Assembly: GCF_000011645.1 (NCBI RefSeq)
Contig: NC_006270.3
Span: 3,184,501 to 3,248,500 of the forward strand
Reading direction: 5' to 3'
DNA: 64,000 bases
DNA from: Bacillus licheniformis DSM 13 = ATCC 14580
Lineage (GTDB): Bacteria > Bacillota > Bacilli > Bacillales > Bacillaceae
Shown: positions 9,176 through 17,648 of the stretch, piece after piece
How positions within the stretch are numbered: position 1 is the first letter of the stretch
How the letters are laid out: every line of letters begins with the position of its first letter
Made by a program: the position numbers and the translations under genes
Notes under the pieces: model-generated
Told to the model about the DNA's origin: nothing
Seen by the model: the letters and a program-made list of their open reading frames with translations, nothing else
The model's database searches: none

Positions 9176-9712
9176 TTGAATAAATCAGTCATACCTTCTT
9201 TAATTACGGTTGGAAACTTTGTTTCGGGCATCTCTTCAATACTGCTTGCATTCAGAGGGTATTTATTCTTAGCCATTATATTTGTTCTGATCGGCGCTAT
9301 CTTGGACAGCCTTGACGGCATGGCCGCGCGCAGATTAAATGCCGTCAGCCCGTTTGGAAAAGAATTAGATTCTTTGTCTGATATTATCACTTTCGGAGTC
9401 GCCCCGGCCATCATCACCTATTCAATCGTTTTTTATGATGCTCCGATCTTAGGCCTTCCTTCGACATTGTTATTCCCTGTTTGCGGAGCGCTTCGGCTGG
9501 CGCGATTTAATATTCAATCAGAGAACCAGGATTATTTTACAGGCCTTCCGATCACCGCAGCCGGAACGATTCTGGTATGCTTAAACCTTTTCTCAGAAAT
9601 CCTGGGCAAAAAGCCGTTCATTTTGATCATGCTGTTCCTGTCCTTTCTTATGGTCAGCAAAATCAAAGTCATCAGCCTGAAGGGGAAAAAACTATTGAAG
9701 AAAGTGAGCTAG
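9176..9712 (+). CDS. pssA: CDP-diacylglycerol-serine O-phosphatidyltransferase
   Basis: A 178-residue multi-pass membrane enzyme that joins CDP-diacylglycerol and serine to give phosphatidylserine. The start is TTG 9176, with AAAGGATG nine bases upstream. The full CDP-alcohol phosphotransferase signature is present: DSLDGMAARR, then GKELDSLSD, with all four Asp of the metal site. It is the first gene of a pssA-dedA-psd operon, in the same order as the B. subtilis pssA-ybfM-psd operon, which lies at another chromosomal position there. Here it sits where nupNOPQ was lost, so it may be a second copy or a relocated one. Confidence 0.9.
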   Translation: MNKSVIPSLITVGNFVSGISSILLAFRGYLFLAIIFVLIGAILDSLDGMAARRLNAVSPFGKELDSLSDIITFGVAPAIITYSIVFYDAPILGLPSTLLFPVCGALRLARFNIQSENQDYFTGLPITAAGTILVCLNLFSEILGKKPFILIMLFLSFLMVSKIKVISLKGKKLLKKVS

Positions 9713-9718
9713 TTTTTA

Positions 9719-10201
9719 ATGGAGTTGGCAAAAGAATTGATTTCCCAATACGGGTATTTCGCGATATTCGGGATGCTTGTCCTCGGAATTGTAGGCCTGC
9801 CGATACCCGATGAAGTCATGATGACATTTGTCGGGTATCTGTCTTCTATTCATATATTAAACTATGAGATGTGCCTTTTGATCAGTTTTTCAGGTGCGAT
9901 ATCAGGGATGCTCATCAGTTATTTTCTAGGGAAGAAAATCGGTAAACCGCTGCTCGATAAGTTCGGGAAATGGATCGGTCTGACGCCGAAAAGACTGGAC
10001 ACCGTGCACCGCTGGTTTGAAAAATACGGCCCGTGGACGATTCTTTTCGGCTATTTTGTCCCCGGAATCCGCCATGTGACATGCTATCTGTCCGGCATGA
10101 ACGAGATGGACATGAAAAGGTTCCTGATTTATGCCGGATCAGGAGCTTTTATTTGGTGTCTTGTTTTTATTACGATCGGATACACAATCGGCGTGATTTA
10201 A
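9719..10201 (+). CDS. DedA/VTT-family membrane protein (YbfM-like)
   Basis: A 160-residue polytopic protein, start seven bases after pssA. The family hallmarks are GLPIPDE near residue 25 (first re-entrant loop) and the segment FVPGIRH with YLSGMNEM, containing the conserved Arg/Gly-rich loop. DedA/VTT proteins are reported lipid scramblases, and some need the proton motive force. Its place between pssA and psd suggests it moves phosphatidylserine or phosphatidylethanolamine between leaflets; that role is inferred from context. Confidence 0.85.
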   Translation: MELAKELISQYGYFAIFGMLVLGIVGLPIPDEVMMTFVGYLSSIHILNYEMCLLISFSGAISGMLISYFLGKKIGKPLLDKFGKWIGLTPKRLDTVHRWFEKYGPWTILFGYFVPGIRHVTCYLSGMNEMDMKRFLIYAGSGAFIWCLVFITIGYTIGVI

Positions 10202-10243
10202 ATACCGCTTGCATCCCGGATGATCAGTAAAGGAGTGAACAGC

Positions 10244-11035
10244 TTGAAAAAGCGGCTTTACCGGTTTTTGATTGAGTTGACGAATAAAAAGGGCGTGTCC
10301 CGGATGCTGGAAAAGTTTGCTCAGTCAAAGCTAAGCAAACCTCTCATCCCCTCCTATATCAAAACCTTTCATATTAATACAGAAGAGATGCTGGAAGATG
10401 TCCGCTCTTTTAACAGCCTGCACGAGCTGTTCATCAGAAAATTAAAGAGCGGTGCACGCCCCCTTCCCGCTGATCCAAACAGCCTGGTCAGCCCTGTGGA
10501 CGGCGTCATCGAAGAAATGGGCACCATCACGCGCGACAAGCAATTTACCGTCAAACAAAAACTCTATTCTGTAGAAGAAATGATCGGACGATCCGAGATC
10601 GTGAACCGCTATGTCGGCGGAACCTATATCATTATCTATTTAAGTCCGAGAGACTACCACAGAATTCACAGCCCGGCTTACGGCACACTTGAAACGCAGT
10701 ATTCGCTGGGAAGCACGTCTTACCCTGTGAATAAAATCGGTTTGACATACGGGAAATCGCCGCTGACAAAAAACTACCGGATGATTTCCGAATTTAAGCA
10801 TCAATATGGGTCCGCCCTGCTTGTGAAGGTCGGAGCGATGTATATTAACTCGATCGTGATGCTCCAGGAGTCAAAAGAATGGCGCCGAGGCGACGAAATC
10901 GCATATTTCTCTTTCGGCTCAACCGTTATTCTGCTGTTTGAAAAGGATACCTTTATTCCTGATGAACGCCTTCACCCCTCTCTTCAAGTCAAAATGGGAG
11001 AGGTGTTAGGATCTCTTGCCAAAAGAACATCATAA
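10244..11035 (+). CDS. psd: Phosphatidylserine decarboxylase proenzyme
   Basis: A 263-residue protein (same length as B. subtilis Psd), with start TTG 10244 because AAAGGAG lies eight bases upstream. It converts phosphatidylserine to phosphatidylethanolamine. Visible motifs are SPVDG (Asp), the SPRDYHRIHSP segment with the catalytic His pair, and FSFGSTVILLFEKD. In that segment the GST Ser becomes the pyruvoyl group after self-cleavage. It completes the serine-to-PE pathway with pssA. The terminator behind it is split by IS copy A. Confidence 0.92.
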   Translation: MKKRLYRFLIELTNKKGVSRMLEKFAQSKLSKPLIPSYIKTFHINTEEMLEDVRSFNSLHELFIRKLKSGARPLPADPNSLVSPVDGVIEEMGTITRDKQFTVKQKLYSVEEMIGRSEIVNRYVGGTYIIIYLSPRDYHRIHSPAYGTLETQYSLGSTSYPVNKIGLTYGKSPLTKNYRMISEFKHQYGSALLVKVGAMYINSIVMLQESKEWRRGDEIAYFSFGSTVILLFEKDTFIPDERLHPSLQVKMGEVLGSLAKRTS

Positions 11036-11042
11036 TGCACCG

Positions 11043-11050
11043 CCCCCGAA
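11043..11050 (+). terminator. Left arm of psd terminator, split by IS copy A
   Basis: CCCCCGAA here and TTCGGGGG plus six T at 12345-12358 form one hairpin with loop ATGCGC once the IS and one target duplicate are removed. The IS entered after ATG in that loop, so the terminator is now separated by 1.29 kb. Confidence 0.85.
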
Positions 11051-11053
11051 ATG
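11051..11053. repeat. Target-site duplication of IS copy A (ATG)
   Basis: ATG at 11051-11053 repeats at 12339-12341 on the other side of the element, as expected for a 3-bp IS3-family duplication. Confidence 0.85.
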
Positions 11054-11090
11054 TGAACTGACCCGTTAAAATGAGACTTAGAAAAAACAC

Positions 11091-11951
11091 CTATGCTGCC
11101 TGTCCCCTGTATTCCAGTGGGGACAGGTAGTTTAATTTTGCCTGAATTCGTACATGATTATATCGATACATGTATTGATTTACAATTTGTACTACTTTAG
11201 AATTGGATATAGATGCTCTACTTTGAGCGTTAAATCCTTCCGACTTTAGCGAGGAGTGAAAGGATTCAATGACGGCATTATCATGGCAGTTTCCTTTTCG
11301 AGACATGCTTGTGGTAATGCCTTTTTCTTTGGCCAAATTCTGATATGCATGTGAAGTATAGACAGATCCCTGGTCGCTATGAAGAAGTAACCCTACTGGT
11401 TTACGTAATTCTACAGCTTCCCTCAATGTGTCTAATACTAGGTTAATATCTTGGCTCGTACCTATTTTGTAAGCCACTATTTCGTTGTTATATAAGTCCA
11501 TAATCGTTGATAAATATAACATAGTCGAGCCATAAGGTAAGTAGGTAATGTCGGTTACCCATTTTTCATTTAATCGGCTTGCTTTAAAATTACGATTGAG
11601 AGTGTTCGGCACAATAATATTACTCTCACCACAAATGTACTTTTGTCGCTTCTTCTTAACTTGACACTGAATCTCAAACTTTTGCATAATTTTTTGTACA
11701 GTTTTGCGGTTTACATTTATCCCATACTTTCTGTTTAAGATGGATTTAATTTTACGATGACCATAGTGATAGAAGTTTTTCTTACACAGCTTGATTACTA
11801 GCTCTTCTAATGAAGTTAGCTCAACTTTTTTATACTTCTTTTTCCAACGGTAATATGTTGACTTAGGTATGCCTAATACTCCAAGAATATCAATTATTTT
11901 AAAAGTGGCTGAGAGTTCTTCTACAACTTGGACAATGACTCGTGGCTCCAA
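11091..11951 (-). CDS. IS3-family transposase OrfB (copy A)
   Basis: The catalytic part of the transposase, 286 residues if counted from the TTG in the overlap. It has an rve integrase core with DDE residues: Asp in VTDITYL, Asp in LHSDQGS, and Glu in NAVIESFHSSLKSE. An HTH_21-type region (HRKIKSILNRKYGI) precedes it. It is normally made as an OrfAB fusion by -1 frameshifting on AAAAAAG at 11972-11978. The frame is complete, so this copy may be active. Confidence 0.93.
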   Translation of the reverse strand: MEPRVIVQVVEELSATFKIIDILGVLGIPKSTYYRWKKKYKKVELTSLEELVIKLCKKNFYHYGHRKIKSILNRKYGINVNRKTVQKIMQKFEIQCQVKKKRQKYICGESNIIVPNTLNRNFKASRLNEKWVTDITYLPYGSTMLYLSTIMDLYNNEIVAYKIGTSQDINLVLDTLREAVELRKPVGLLLHSDQGSVYTSHAYQNLAKEKGITTSMSRKGNCHDNAVIESFHSSLKSEGFNAQSRASISNSKVVQIVNQYMYRYNHVRIQAKLNYLSPLEYRGQAA

Positions 11952-12253
11952 CTCCTTTCGATCTCCTGGTACTTTTTTATAATTGCCAATTGAGCCTCTA
12001 GCTGTTTATTCTTTAGTTTTAATTCTTCTAGCTCACTCATTTCCTCCGATTCTTTACCGTAGGAATATTGTTTTCCAACTTGTTGCGAAAATCGATAGGT
12101 TTGGCCTGTTTTGTACCATCGCATCCATGTTTTAATTTGAGTCTTATTTTTTATCCCCAGTTGTTCCATTATTTCTTTGTTTGTCATTCCAGCTTGTTTC
12201 ATTTTAATTACTTCCCATTTTACTTCTTCTGCGTAATGTACTCTTGTGCCCAT
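11921..12253 (-). CDS. IS3-family OrfA, DNA-binding protein (copy A)
   Basis: A 110-residue helix-turn-helix protein (EEVKWEVIKMKQAGMTNK, then KNKTQIKTWMRW) with a Lys/Glu leucine-zipper-like tail (LEELKLKNKQLEAQLA) for dimerisation. It overlaps orfB by 31 bases. A ribosome site AGGAGGGTG lies just upstream, inside the end of the element. It binds the inverted repeats and supplies the N-terminus of the OrfAB transposase. Confidence 0.92.
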   Translation of the reverse strand: MGTRVHYAEEVKWEVIKMKQAGMTNKEIMEQLGIKNKTQIKTWMRWYKTGQTYRFSQQVGKQYSYGKESEEMSELEELKLKNKQLEAQLAIIKKYQEIERSWSHESLSKL

Positions 12254-12338
12254 AGAAAAACACCCTCCTAAGAATCATATTGTATTAATACGATTCAGGG
12301 GGTGTTTTTTCCTTGTCTCATTTATTTGGGTCTCTCCA

Positions 12339-12358
12339 ATGCGCTTCGGGGGTTTTTT
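12339..12358 (+). terminator. Right arm of psd terminator and second ATG duplicate
   Basis: ATG (duplicate), CGC, then TTCGGGGG and six T. This is the distal half of the split psd terminator. Confidence 0.8.
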
Positions 12359-12495
12359 AATTGCTGCTTAAAAAAGCTTTTCTCCATGGACAGGAAATCC
12401 CCTTTTTCCGCCTGGATATGGATCCCTAATAAACCAAAAGACCTATAAAACGATCAAAATCAAGGAGATTCCTTCTCTTTTTCCGCCCTTTTTCG

Positions 12496-12530
12496 TTTTA
12501 ATTTAATTATCAATCGATTATTTTAATTTA
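12496..12530 (+). promoter_or_regulatory. Direct repeats upstream of maeN, candidate MalR site
   Basis: TTTTAATTTA occurs at 12496-12505 and again at 12521-12530, 25 bp apart and about 70-100 bp before maeN. Paired AT-rich repeats fit binding by a CitB-family regulator dimer, so MalR is the candidate. TTGACA (12545-12550) lies downstream but has no well-spaced -10, as expected for an activated promoter. Confidence 0.4.
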
Positions 12531-12595
12531 AAAAACGCACAGAATTGACACTTTTCTTCTACAATTGAACACATACAAACATGGGGGTGTTTTTT

Positions 12596-13939
12596 ATGGA
12601 AGCAGCAAAAGATTTGAAACCGATTACAAATCACGGTCATAAAGAAAATAAAAATATTTTCCATAAGCTGATCAACTGGAAAATCGGCGTGATTCCGTTT
12701 CCGCTATATATTGCGCTTGCGCTGATTGTTTTTCTGGCAGCTTACTTTAATGAATTGCCGAATGACATGCTCGGCGGTTTCGCGGTCATTATGATTCTCG
12801 GCATTTTTCTCGGGGATGTCGGACAGCGCATTCCGATTTTAAAAGATATCGGCGGACCTGCCATTCTATCGCTGTTTGTTCCTTCGTTCTTAGTCTTTTT
12901 CAAAGTGCTTAACCCTGCATCTATGGAAGCGGTTACAACTTTGATGAAAACGTCAAATTTCTTGTATTTCTACATCGCATGTTTAGTCGCGGGAAGTATT
13001 TTAGGAATGCATCGCACGGTTCTGATTCAAGGTTTTATGAGAATGTTCGTTCCGTTGTTGGCCGGGACGATCGCAGCGGTTGCCGCCGGTATTCTCGTCG
13101 GTCTGTTATTTGGCTACAGCCCTTATGAAGCTTTCTTCTTTATTATTGTACCGATTATTGCCGGAGGCATCGGCGAAGGCATCCTGCCGCTGTCACTCGC
13201 CTACTCGCAAATTTTGGGACAGTCCACCGATGTATTTGTTTCACAGCTCATTCCGGCCGCTATTATCGGAAACGTCGTTGCCATCATCTCAGCCGGACTG
13301 ATGAAAAAGCTTGGGGAAAAGCGTCCTGAACTGAACGGTAACGGCAGACTCGTTAAATCGAAAAAAGACGATGAAATTTTCAACCAAAAAGAAGAGGAGC
13401 CGAAAATCGACTTGAAATTAATGGGTGCCGGCGTTTTAATCGCATGTTCCTTCTTCATTTTCGGCGGTTTGGTCTCCAAGTTCATCGCGATTCCGGGAGC
13501 GATCCTGATGATCATCGCAGCGGCTGCCGTAAAATATGCAAAGCTTCTGCCTGCAAGCATGGAAAAAGGCGCTCACCAGCTTTACAAGTTCATGTCATCA
13601 AGCTTCACTTGGCCGCTGATGGTCGGGCTCGGCATTCTTTATATCCCTCTTGATGATGTGGCGTCTGTTATTTCCCTGCGCTTCATCGCCGTCTGCGCTT
13701 CAGTCGTCATTGCCATGGTGACATCAGGCTACTTTGTCGGAAAATTAATGAACATGTACCCTGTTGAATCAGCGATCGTCACAGGCTGTCACAGCGGTCT
13801 CGGCGGCACGGGGGACGTGGCCATTCTTTCGGCTTCAGGCCGGATGGGTCTGATGCCGTTTGCGCAAATCTCAACGCGTCTCGGCGGGGCATCCACCGTC
13901 ATTATGGCGACCGTTTTACTGAGGTTCTTCACCTCGTAA
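12596..13939 (+). CDS. maeN: MaeN, sodium/malate symporter (2HCT family)
   Basis: A 447-residue carrier (B. subtilis MaeN 448). The start at 12596 has GGGGGTG six bases upstream. The 2-hydroxycarboxylate transporter hallmarks are the two re-entrant GG loops: AGGIGEGILPLS in the N-terminal half and GCHSGLGGTGDVAILSA in the C-terminal half. An Arg near the end (STRLGGAST) is in the region known to bind substrate carboxylate. It imports malate with Na+. The likely controller MalKR is upstream, now separated by the lipid operon and the IS. Confidence 0.93.
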   Translation: MEAAKDLKPITNHGHKENKNIFHKLINWKIGVIPFPLYIALALIVFLAAYFNELPNDMLGGFAVIMILGIFLGDVGQRIPILKDIGGPAILSLFVPSFLVFFKVLNPASMEAVTTLMKTSNFLYFYIACLVAGSILGMHRTVLIQGFMRMFVPLLAGTIAAVAAGILVGLLFGYSPYEAFFFIIVPIIAGGIGEGILPLSLAYSQILGQSTDVFVSQLIPAAIIGNVVAIISAGLMKKLGEKRPELNGNGRLVKSKKDDEIFNQKEEEPKIDLKLMGAGVLIACSFFIFGGLVSKFIAIPGAILMIIAAAAVKYAKLLPASMEKGAHQLYKFMSSSFTWPLMVGLGILYIPLDDVASVISLRFIAVCASVVIAMVTSGYFVGKLMNMYPVESAIVTGCHSGLGGTGDVAILSASGRMGLMPFAQISTRLGGASTVIMATVLLRFFTS

Positions 13940-13949
13940 GGGCCGCATA

Positions 13950-13999
13950 AAAAAACAAAAAGGAGTCTGATCTATACGATCGGATTCCTTTTTTGTTTT
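13950..13999 (+). terminator. Bidirectional terminator maeN / yufS
   Basis: A long stem (AAAAAGGAGTCTGATC with GATCGGATTCCTTTTTT) around TATAC, with T runs in both directions. Confidence 0.88.
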
Positions 14000-14232
14000 C
14001 AGCGTTTCTCAACTCTGATATATTCTCTCGGTTTAAAGGGAGCTCTTTCTGTTCCCGTTAAGGACTGATCTTCCGCTCCCGTCTGTAGCGGCGTGTAATC
14101 ACCGCGGTATTGAGGGCCTTCGGGTGTTCCGATCCCCGGAGTCTGTTCACGCGTCATTTCCCTGTTGATCATAAACGCTCCCGCAAAAAGCGAACAAAAT
14201 AAACTTAGGCTGACAAAAGCTTTCCTTTTCAT
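13999..14232 (-). CDS. yufS: YufS, small secreted or membrane-anchored protein
   Basis: A 77-residue protein starting at ATG 14232, with GAGGTGATG upstream. An N-terminal hydrophobic segment (about residues 5-21) after MKRK works as a signal anchor, followed by a polar Pro/Gly/Thr-rich tail. It lies between maeN and mrpA as YufS does in B. subtilis. No function is known. Confidence 0.78.
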   Translation of the reverse strand: MKRKAFVSLSLFCSLFAGAFMINREMTREQTPGIGTPEGPQYRGDYTPLQTGAEDQSLTGTERAPFKPREYIRVEKR

Positions 14233-14351
14233 CTTTCATCACCTCAAATTCATCTTGTTCAAAAAAACTTTCCATTATACAAATGCCGAATTTTTTGTTA
14301 AAATTGTTTTCAGGTTCATAAGACCGCATAAACCGCGGTTACCATGAGATC

Positions 14352-14380
14352 ATGCAGCCGATTAAAATTTGAGTTATAAT
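14352..14380 (+). promoter_or_regulatory. Candidate promoter of the mrp operon
   Basis: TATAAT (14375-14380) with a weak -35 ATGCAG (14352-14357), 17-bp spacer. It leaves a leader of about 90 bases before mrpA. Confidence 0.4.
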
Positions 14381-14476
14381 TTGTCTAGGTCACCAGTTCT
14401 AAAAAAGTACATAACGTTTGAAAATTTTAGTATGGAACAGAATGTATTTATACATGCTACCTTAAGGGAGGTTAAT

Positions 14477-16879
14477 ATGACGTCTTTACATATTGCTATT
14501 TTATCGCCTTTTGCACTCGCCTTCTTGATTCCGCTATTGGCGAAAAACGTCAGAAAGATTCATACAGGCTGGTTTGTCCTGTTTCTTCCTGTTCTATTAT
14601 TTATTTATTTTTTCCGCATGATCAAAATGACGGCGGATGGCGGAACATTAAAGGCTGTACTGGAATGGATTCCGTCCTTTGGGATTAACTTTACCGCGTA
14701 CGTTGACGGACTCGGATTGCTATTCGCCCTTCTGATTACAGGGATCGGGTCTTTGGTTGTCCTTTACAGCATCTATTATCTGTCTAAAGAAAGAGAGCAG
14801 CTCGGACCATTTTACGTTTATCTGCTCATGTTCATGGGGGCAATGCTCGGCGTTGTTCTCGTTGATAACGTCATTGTACTTTATTTGTTTTGGGAATTGA
14901 CCAGCATATCGTCTTTTCTGCTCATCGGCTATTGGTACAAGCGGGAAAAATCAAGATACGGCGCGACAAAATCGATGCTTATCACCATATTCGGCGGTCT
15001 TTCCATGCTTGGAGGCTTCATTCTTCTTTACACGATCACAGGTTCATTCTCGATTAGAGAAATGATCAACCAGGTTGATTTAATTTCGGGGCACGGCTTT
15101 TTCATCCCGGCTCTCGTGCTGGTGTTAATCGGAGCCTTCACTAAATCTGCGCAGTTCCCTTTTTACATCTGGCTTCCGGACGCAATGGAAGCACCAACGC
15201 CTGTAAGTGCTTACCTGCACTCCGCCACGATGGTAAAAGCGGGAATTTATATCGTTGCAAGATTCACCCCTGTGTTCGCTTTTTCAGGGGAATGGTTTTG
15301 GATCGTGTCTCTCACGGGGATTGTCACGCTTTTCTGGGGTTCGTTCAACGCCGTCAAGCAGACTGATCTGAAATCGATACTTGCATTTTCTACGGTCAGC
15401 CAGCTCGGAATGATCATGTCGATGCTTGGCGTCGGAGCGGCCGCACTGCATTTTCAGCATTTTGAATACTACATGGTTGCAGTAATCGCCGCTATCTTTC
15501 ACTTGATTAACCATGCGACTTTCAAAGGCAGCTTATTCATGGCAGTCGGAATCATCGACCATGAAACAGGTACGAGAGATATCCGCAAGCTCGGCGGCCT
15601 TATGACGATCATGCCGATTACGTTTACGATTACGCTCATCGGCGCGTTTTCAATGGCCGGACTGCCTCCGTTCAACGGCTTTTTGAGCAAGGAAATGTTC
15701 TTCACCAGCATGCTCAGGATTACGAACTTTAACTTGTATAACGCTGACACATGGGGTTTTCTCTTTCCTGTGCTGGCTTGGATCGGAAGCGTGTTTACAT
15801 TCATTTACTGCATGGTTCTCTTATTTAAAACCTTCGGGGGAAAATATCAGCCTGAAAAGCTTGAAAAACAAGCGCATGAGGCTCCAATCGGCATGCTGAT
15901 TTCGCCGATTGTCCTCGTATCTCTCGTGGTGATTTTTTTCTTTTTCCCGAACATTCTGTCATACAGCATCATTGAACCTGCTGCAGCGTCGATTATGCCG
16001 ACCCTTTTGGACGGTGACGAAAAATTCAAGGTTCATATTTACATGTGGCACGGCTTTTCGACTGAGCTCTATATGACGATCGGCGTCGTTGCTCTCGGAG
16101 TTCTCGCCTATTTGACCTTGTCAAAATGGCGGAAGGTCTACGGCCTCTTCCCGGAAACACTGACGCTGAACAAGTTGTACGACAGCTCGCTGTCAGGGCT
16201 TGAAAAAGGCTCCAACAAGATTACAAGAACGTATATGACAGGGTTTCTCCGCGACTATCTTGTTTATGTTTTTGTCTTCTTTATCGTGATCATCGGCGGA
16301 TCGCTCGCTGTTACCGGGGGCTTTTCATACGATGTGAAAGGCAATGCTTCAATCGGCGTCTATGAGCTCGTTCTGTCAGCCGTAATGATTGCCGCAACCT
16401 TTACCACCGTTTTTGCAAGGTCAAGACTGACGGCGATTATCGGACTCGGCGTCATCGGCTACACGCTCGCGCTGTTCTTTGTCATTTTCAGGGCGCCGGA
16501 TCTCGCGCTGACGCAGCTGATCATCGAAACCATTTCAGTCGCATTGTTCCTGCTGTGCTTCTATCATTTGCCGAAGCTCAGATTTAAGCCGAAATCGGCT
16601 AGGTTCAGGGTCACAAATGCGCTTGTATCGGTCGGCGTCGGAACTGTTGTGACGCTGCTCGCACTTTCAGCAAACAGCCAGCGCTCGCTTGAAAGCATTG
16701 CATCGTATTTTATTGAAAACAGCTATAAACTCGCAGGCGGCCACAATATCGTCAACGTAATATTGGTCGACTTCAGGGGATTTGATACATTGTTTGAAAT
16801 TACCGTACTTGTCATTGCCGCTTTAGGAATATACGGCATGATCAGGCTCAGATTGGAGAAAGGAGGGGAAGAGCATTGA
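14477..16879 (+). CDS. mrpA: MrpA, large subunit of Mrp Na+/H+ antiporter
   Basis: An 800-residue polytopic protein (B. subtilis MrpA 801). The start at 14477 follows GGGAGGTTAAT; an in-frame ATG at 14369 lacks a ribosome site. Residues up to about 600 are related to complex I subunit NuoL/ND5, with the proton-channel segments YLFWELTSISSFLLIGYW and PDAMEAPTPVSAYLHSATMVKAG. The C-terminal part carries MbhD/E-like helices. It forms the hetero-oligomeric antiporter with MrpB-G, giving sodium and alkali resistance and cytoplasmic pH control. Its stop overlaps the mrpB start. Confidence 0.95.
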   Translation: MTSLHIAILSPFALAFLIPLLAKNVRKIHTGWFVLFLPVLLFIYFFRMIKMTADGGTLKAVLEWIPSFGINFTAYVDGLGLLFALLITGIGSLVVLYSIYYLSKEREQLGPFYVYLLMFMGAMLGVVLVDNVIVLYLFWELTSISSFLLIGYWYKREKSRYGATKSMLITIFGGLSMLGGFILLYTITGSFSIREMINQVDLISGHGFFIPALVLVLIGAFTKSAQFPFYIWLPDAMEAPTPVSAYLHSATMVKAGIYIVARFTPVFAFSGEWFWIVSLTGIVTLFWGSFNAVKQTDLKSILAFSTVSQLGMIMSMLGVGAAALHFQHFEYYMVAVIAAIFHLINHATFKGSLFMAVGIIDHETGTRDIRKLGGLMTIMPITFTITLIGAFSMAGLPPFNGFLSKEMFFTSMLRITNFNLYNADTWGFLFPVLAWIGSVFTFIYCMVLLFKTFGGKYQPEKLEKQAHEAPIGMLISPIVLVSLVVIFFFFPNILSYSIIEPAAASIMPTLLDGDEKFKVHIYMWHGFSTELYMTIGVVALGVLAYLTLSKWRKVYGLFPETLTLNKLYDSSLSGLEKGSNKITRTYMTGFLRDYLVYVFVFFIVIIGGSLAVTGGFSYDVKGNASIGVYELVLSAVMIAATFTTVFARSRLTAIIGLGVIGYTLALFFVIFRAPDLALTQLIIETISVALFLLCFYHLPKLRFKPKSARFRVTNALVSVGVGTVVTLLALSANSQRSLESIASYFIENSYKLAGGHNIVNVILVDFRGFDTLFEITVLVIAALGIYGMIRLRLEKGGEEH

Positions 16880-17307
16880 AAAAGGTTCAGACGAATGATG
16901 TGATCCTGCAAACCGTTACAAAGATTGCATCCTTTATCATTCTGCTCTTTTCTTTCCATCTGTTTTTTGCCGGCCATAATAACCCGGGCGGCGGTTTTAT
17001 CGGCGGATTGATGACGGCGTCTTCGCTTGTCCTTCTGCTGCTCGCCTATGATTTAAAAACGGTGCAGAACATCTTGCCCGTCAACTTTATCTATGTGGCG
17101 GCCGTCGGCTTATTCATTTCCGTTTCCACCGGAATCGGCTCATTTTTGTTCGGCGCTCAGTTTCTTTCCCACGCGTTTGATTACTTTAACCTTCCGCTCT
17201 TGGGGAAAACGGAGCTTGCCACCGCGGTATTGTTTGATATCGGGGTTTATCTCGTAGTGGTCGGCGTGACCATGACCATTATTCAGACGATTGGGGAGAG
17301 AGAATAA
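16876..17307 (+). CDS. mrpB: MrpB, Mrp antiporter subunit
   Basis: A 143-residue membrane protein (same length as B. subtilis) starting at TTG in a TTGA overlap with the mrpA stop, with GGAGGGGAAGAG upstream. It has four predicted helices and the motif GHNNPGGGFIGGL typical of MnhB/MrpB. It is an essential subunit of the complex. Confidence 0.94.
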   Translation: MKKVQTNDVILQTVTKIASFIILLFSFHLFFAGHNNPGGGFIGGLMTASSLVLLLLAYDLKTVQNILPVNFIYVAAVGLFISVSTGIGSFLFGAQFLSHAFDYFNLPLLGKTELATAVLFDIGVYLVVVGVTMTIIQTIGERE

Positions 17308-17648
17308 TGGAGATTTTAATGTCTTTTATTGTAGGAATTCTGTTCATGGCGGCGACTTATCTGCTGCTTTCCAAAAGCCTTTTGAGGGTGATTATCGGAA
17401 CTGCCGTTCTCAGCCATGGCGTCCATCTGCTTTTGCTGACGATGGGAGGGTTAAAAAAAGGAGCGCCCCCCATTTTGAATGAAGAGTCGACAACCTATGT
17501 CGATCCTCTCCCTCAGGCGTTGATTTTAACGGCGATCGTCATTGCTTTCGGGGTTACCTCGTTTCTCCTGGTCATGGCTTTCCGCGCCTATCAAGAGCTG
17601 AAAATGGATGATATGGATCAAATGAGGGGAAATGATCAACATGAATAA
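17307..17648 (+). CDS. mrpC: MrpC, Mrp antiporter subunit (NuoK-like)
   Basis: A 113-residue protein with three helices, homologous to complex I NuoK. It starts in TAATG, overlapping the mrpB stop by one base. The segment AVLSHGVHLLLL lies in the second helix, followed by the cytoplasmic loop and a third helix ending in VMAFRAYQEL. Translational coupling with mrpB is likely. Confidence 0.93.
   Translation: MEILMSFIVGILFMAATYLLLSKSLLRVIIGTAVLSHGVHLLLLTMGGLKKGAPPILNEESTTYVDPLPQALILTAIVIAFGVTSFLLVMAFRAYQELKMDDMDQMRGNDQHE

Larger units (their letters stand above)
11054..12338 (-). mobile_element. IS3-family element (IS150-like), copy A
   Basis: The element is 1285 bp long and begins TG and ends CA. 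Imperfect terminal inverted repeats of about 38 bp read TGAACTGACCCGTT at one end and TGGAGAGACCCAAA at the other, sharing ATGAGAC and GAAAAAACACC. A 3-bp ATG duplication flanks it. It encodes overlapping orfA and orfB read from the right end. The encoded proteins are identical to those of copy B, so transposition or conversion is recent. It corresponds to the element called IS3Bli1 in B. licheniformis DSM13, as far as I recall. Confidence 0.95.
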
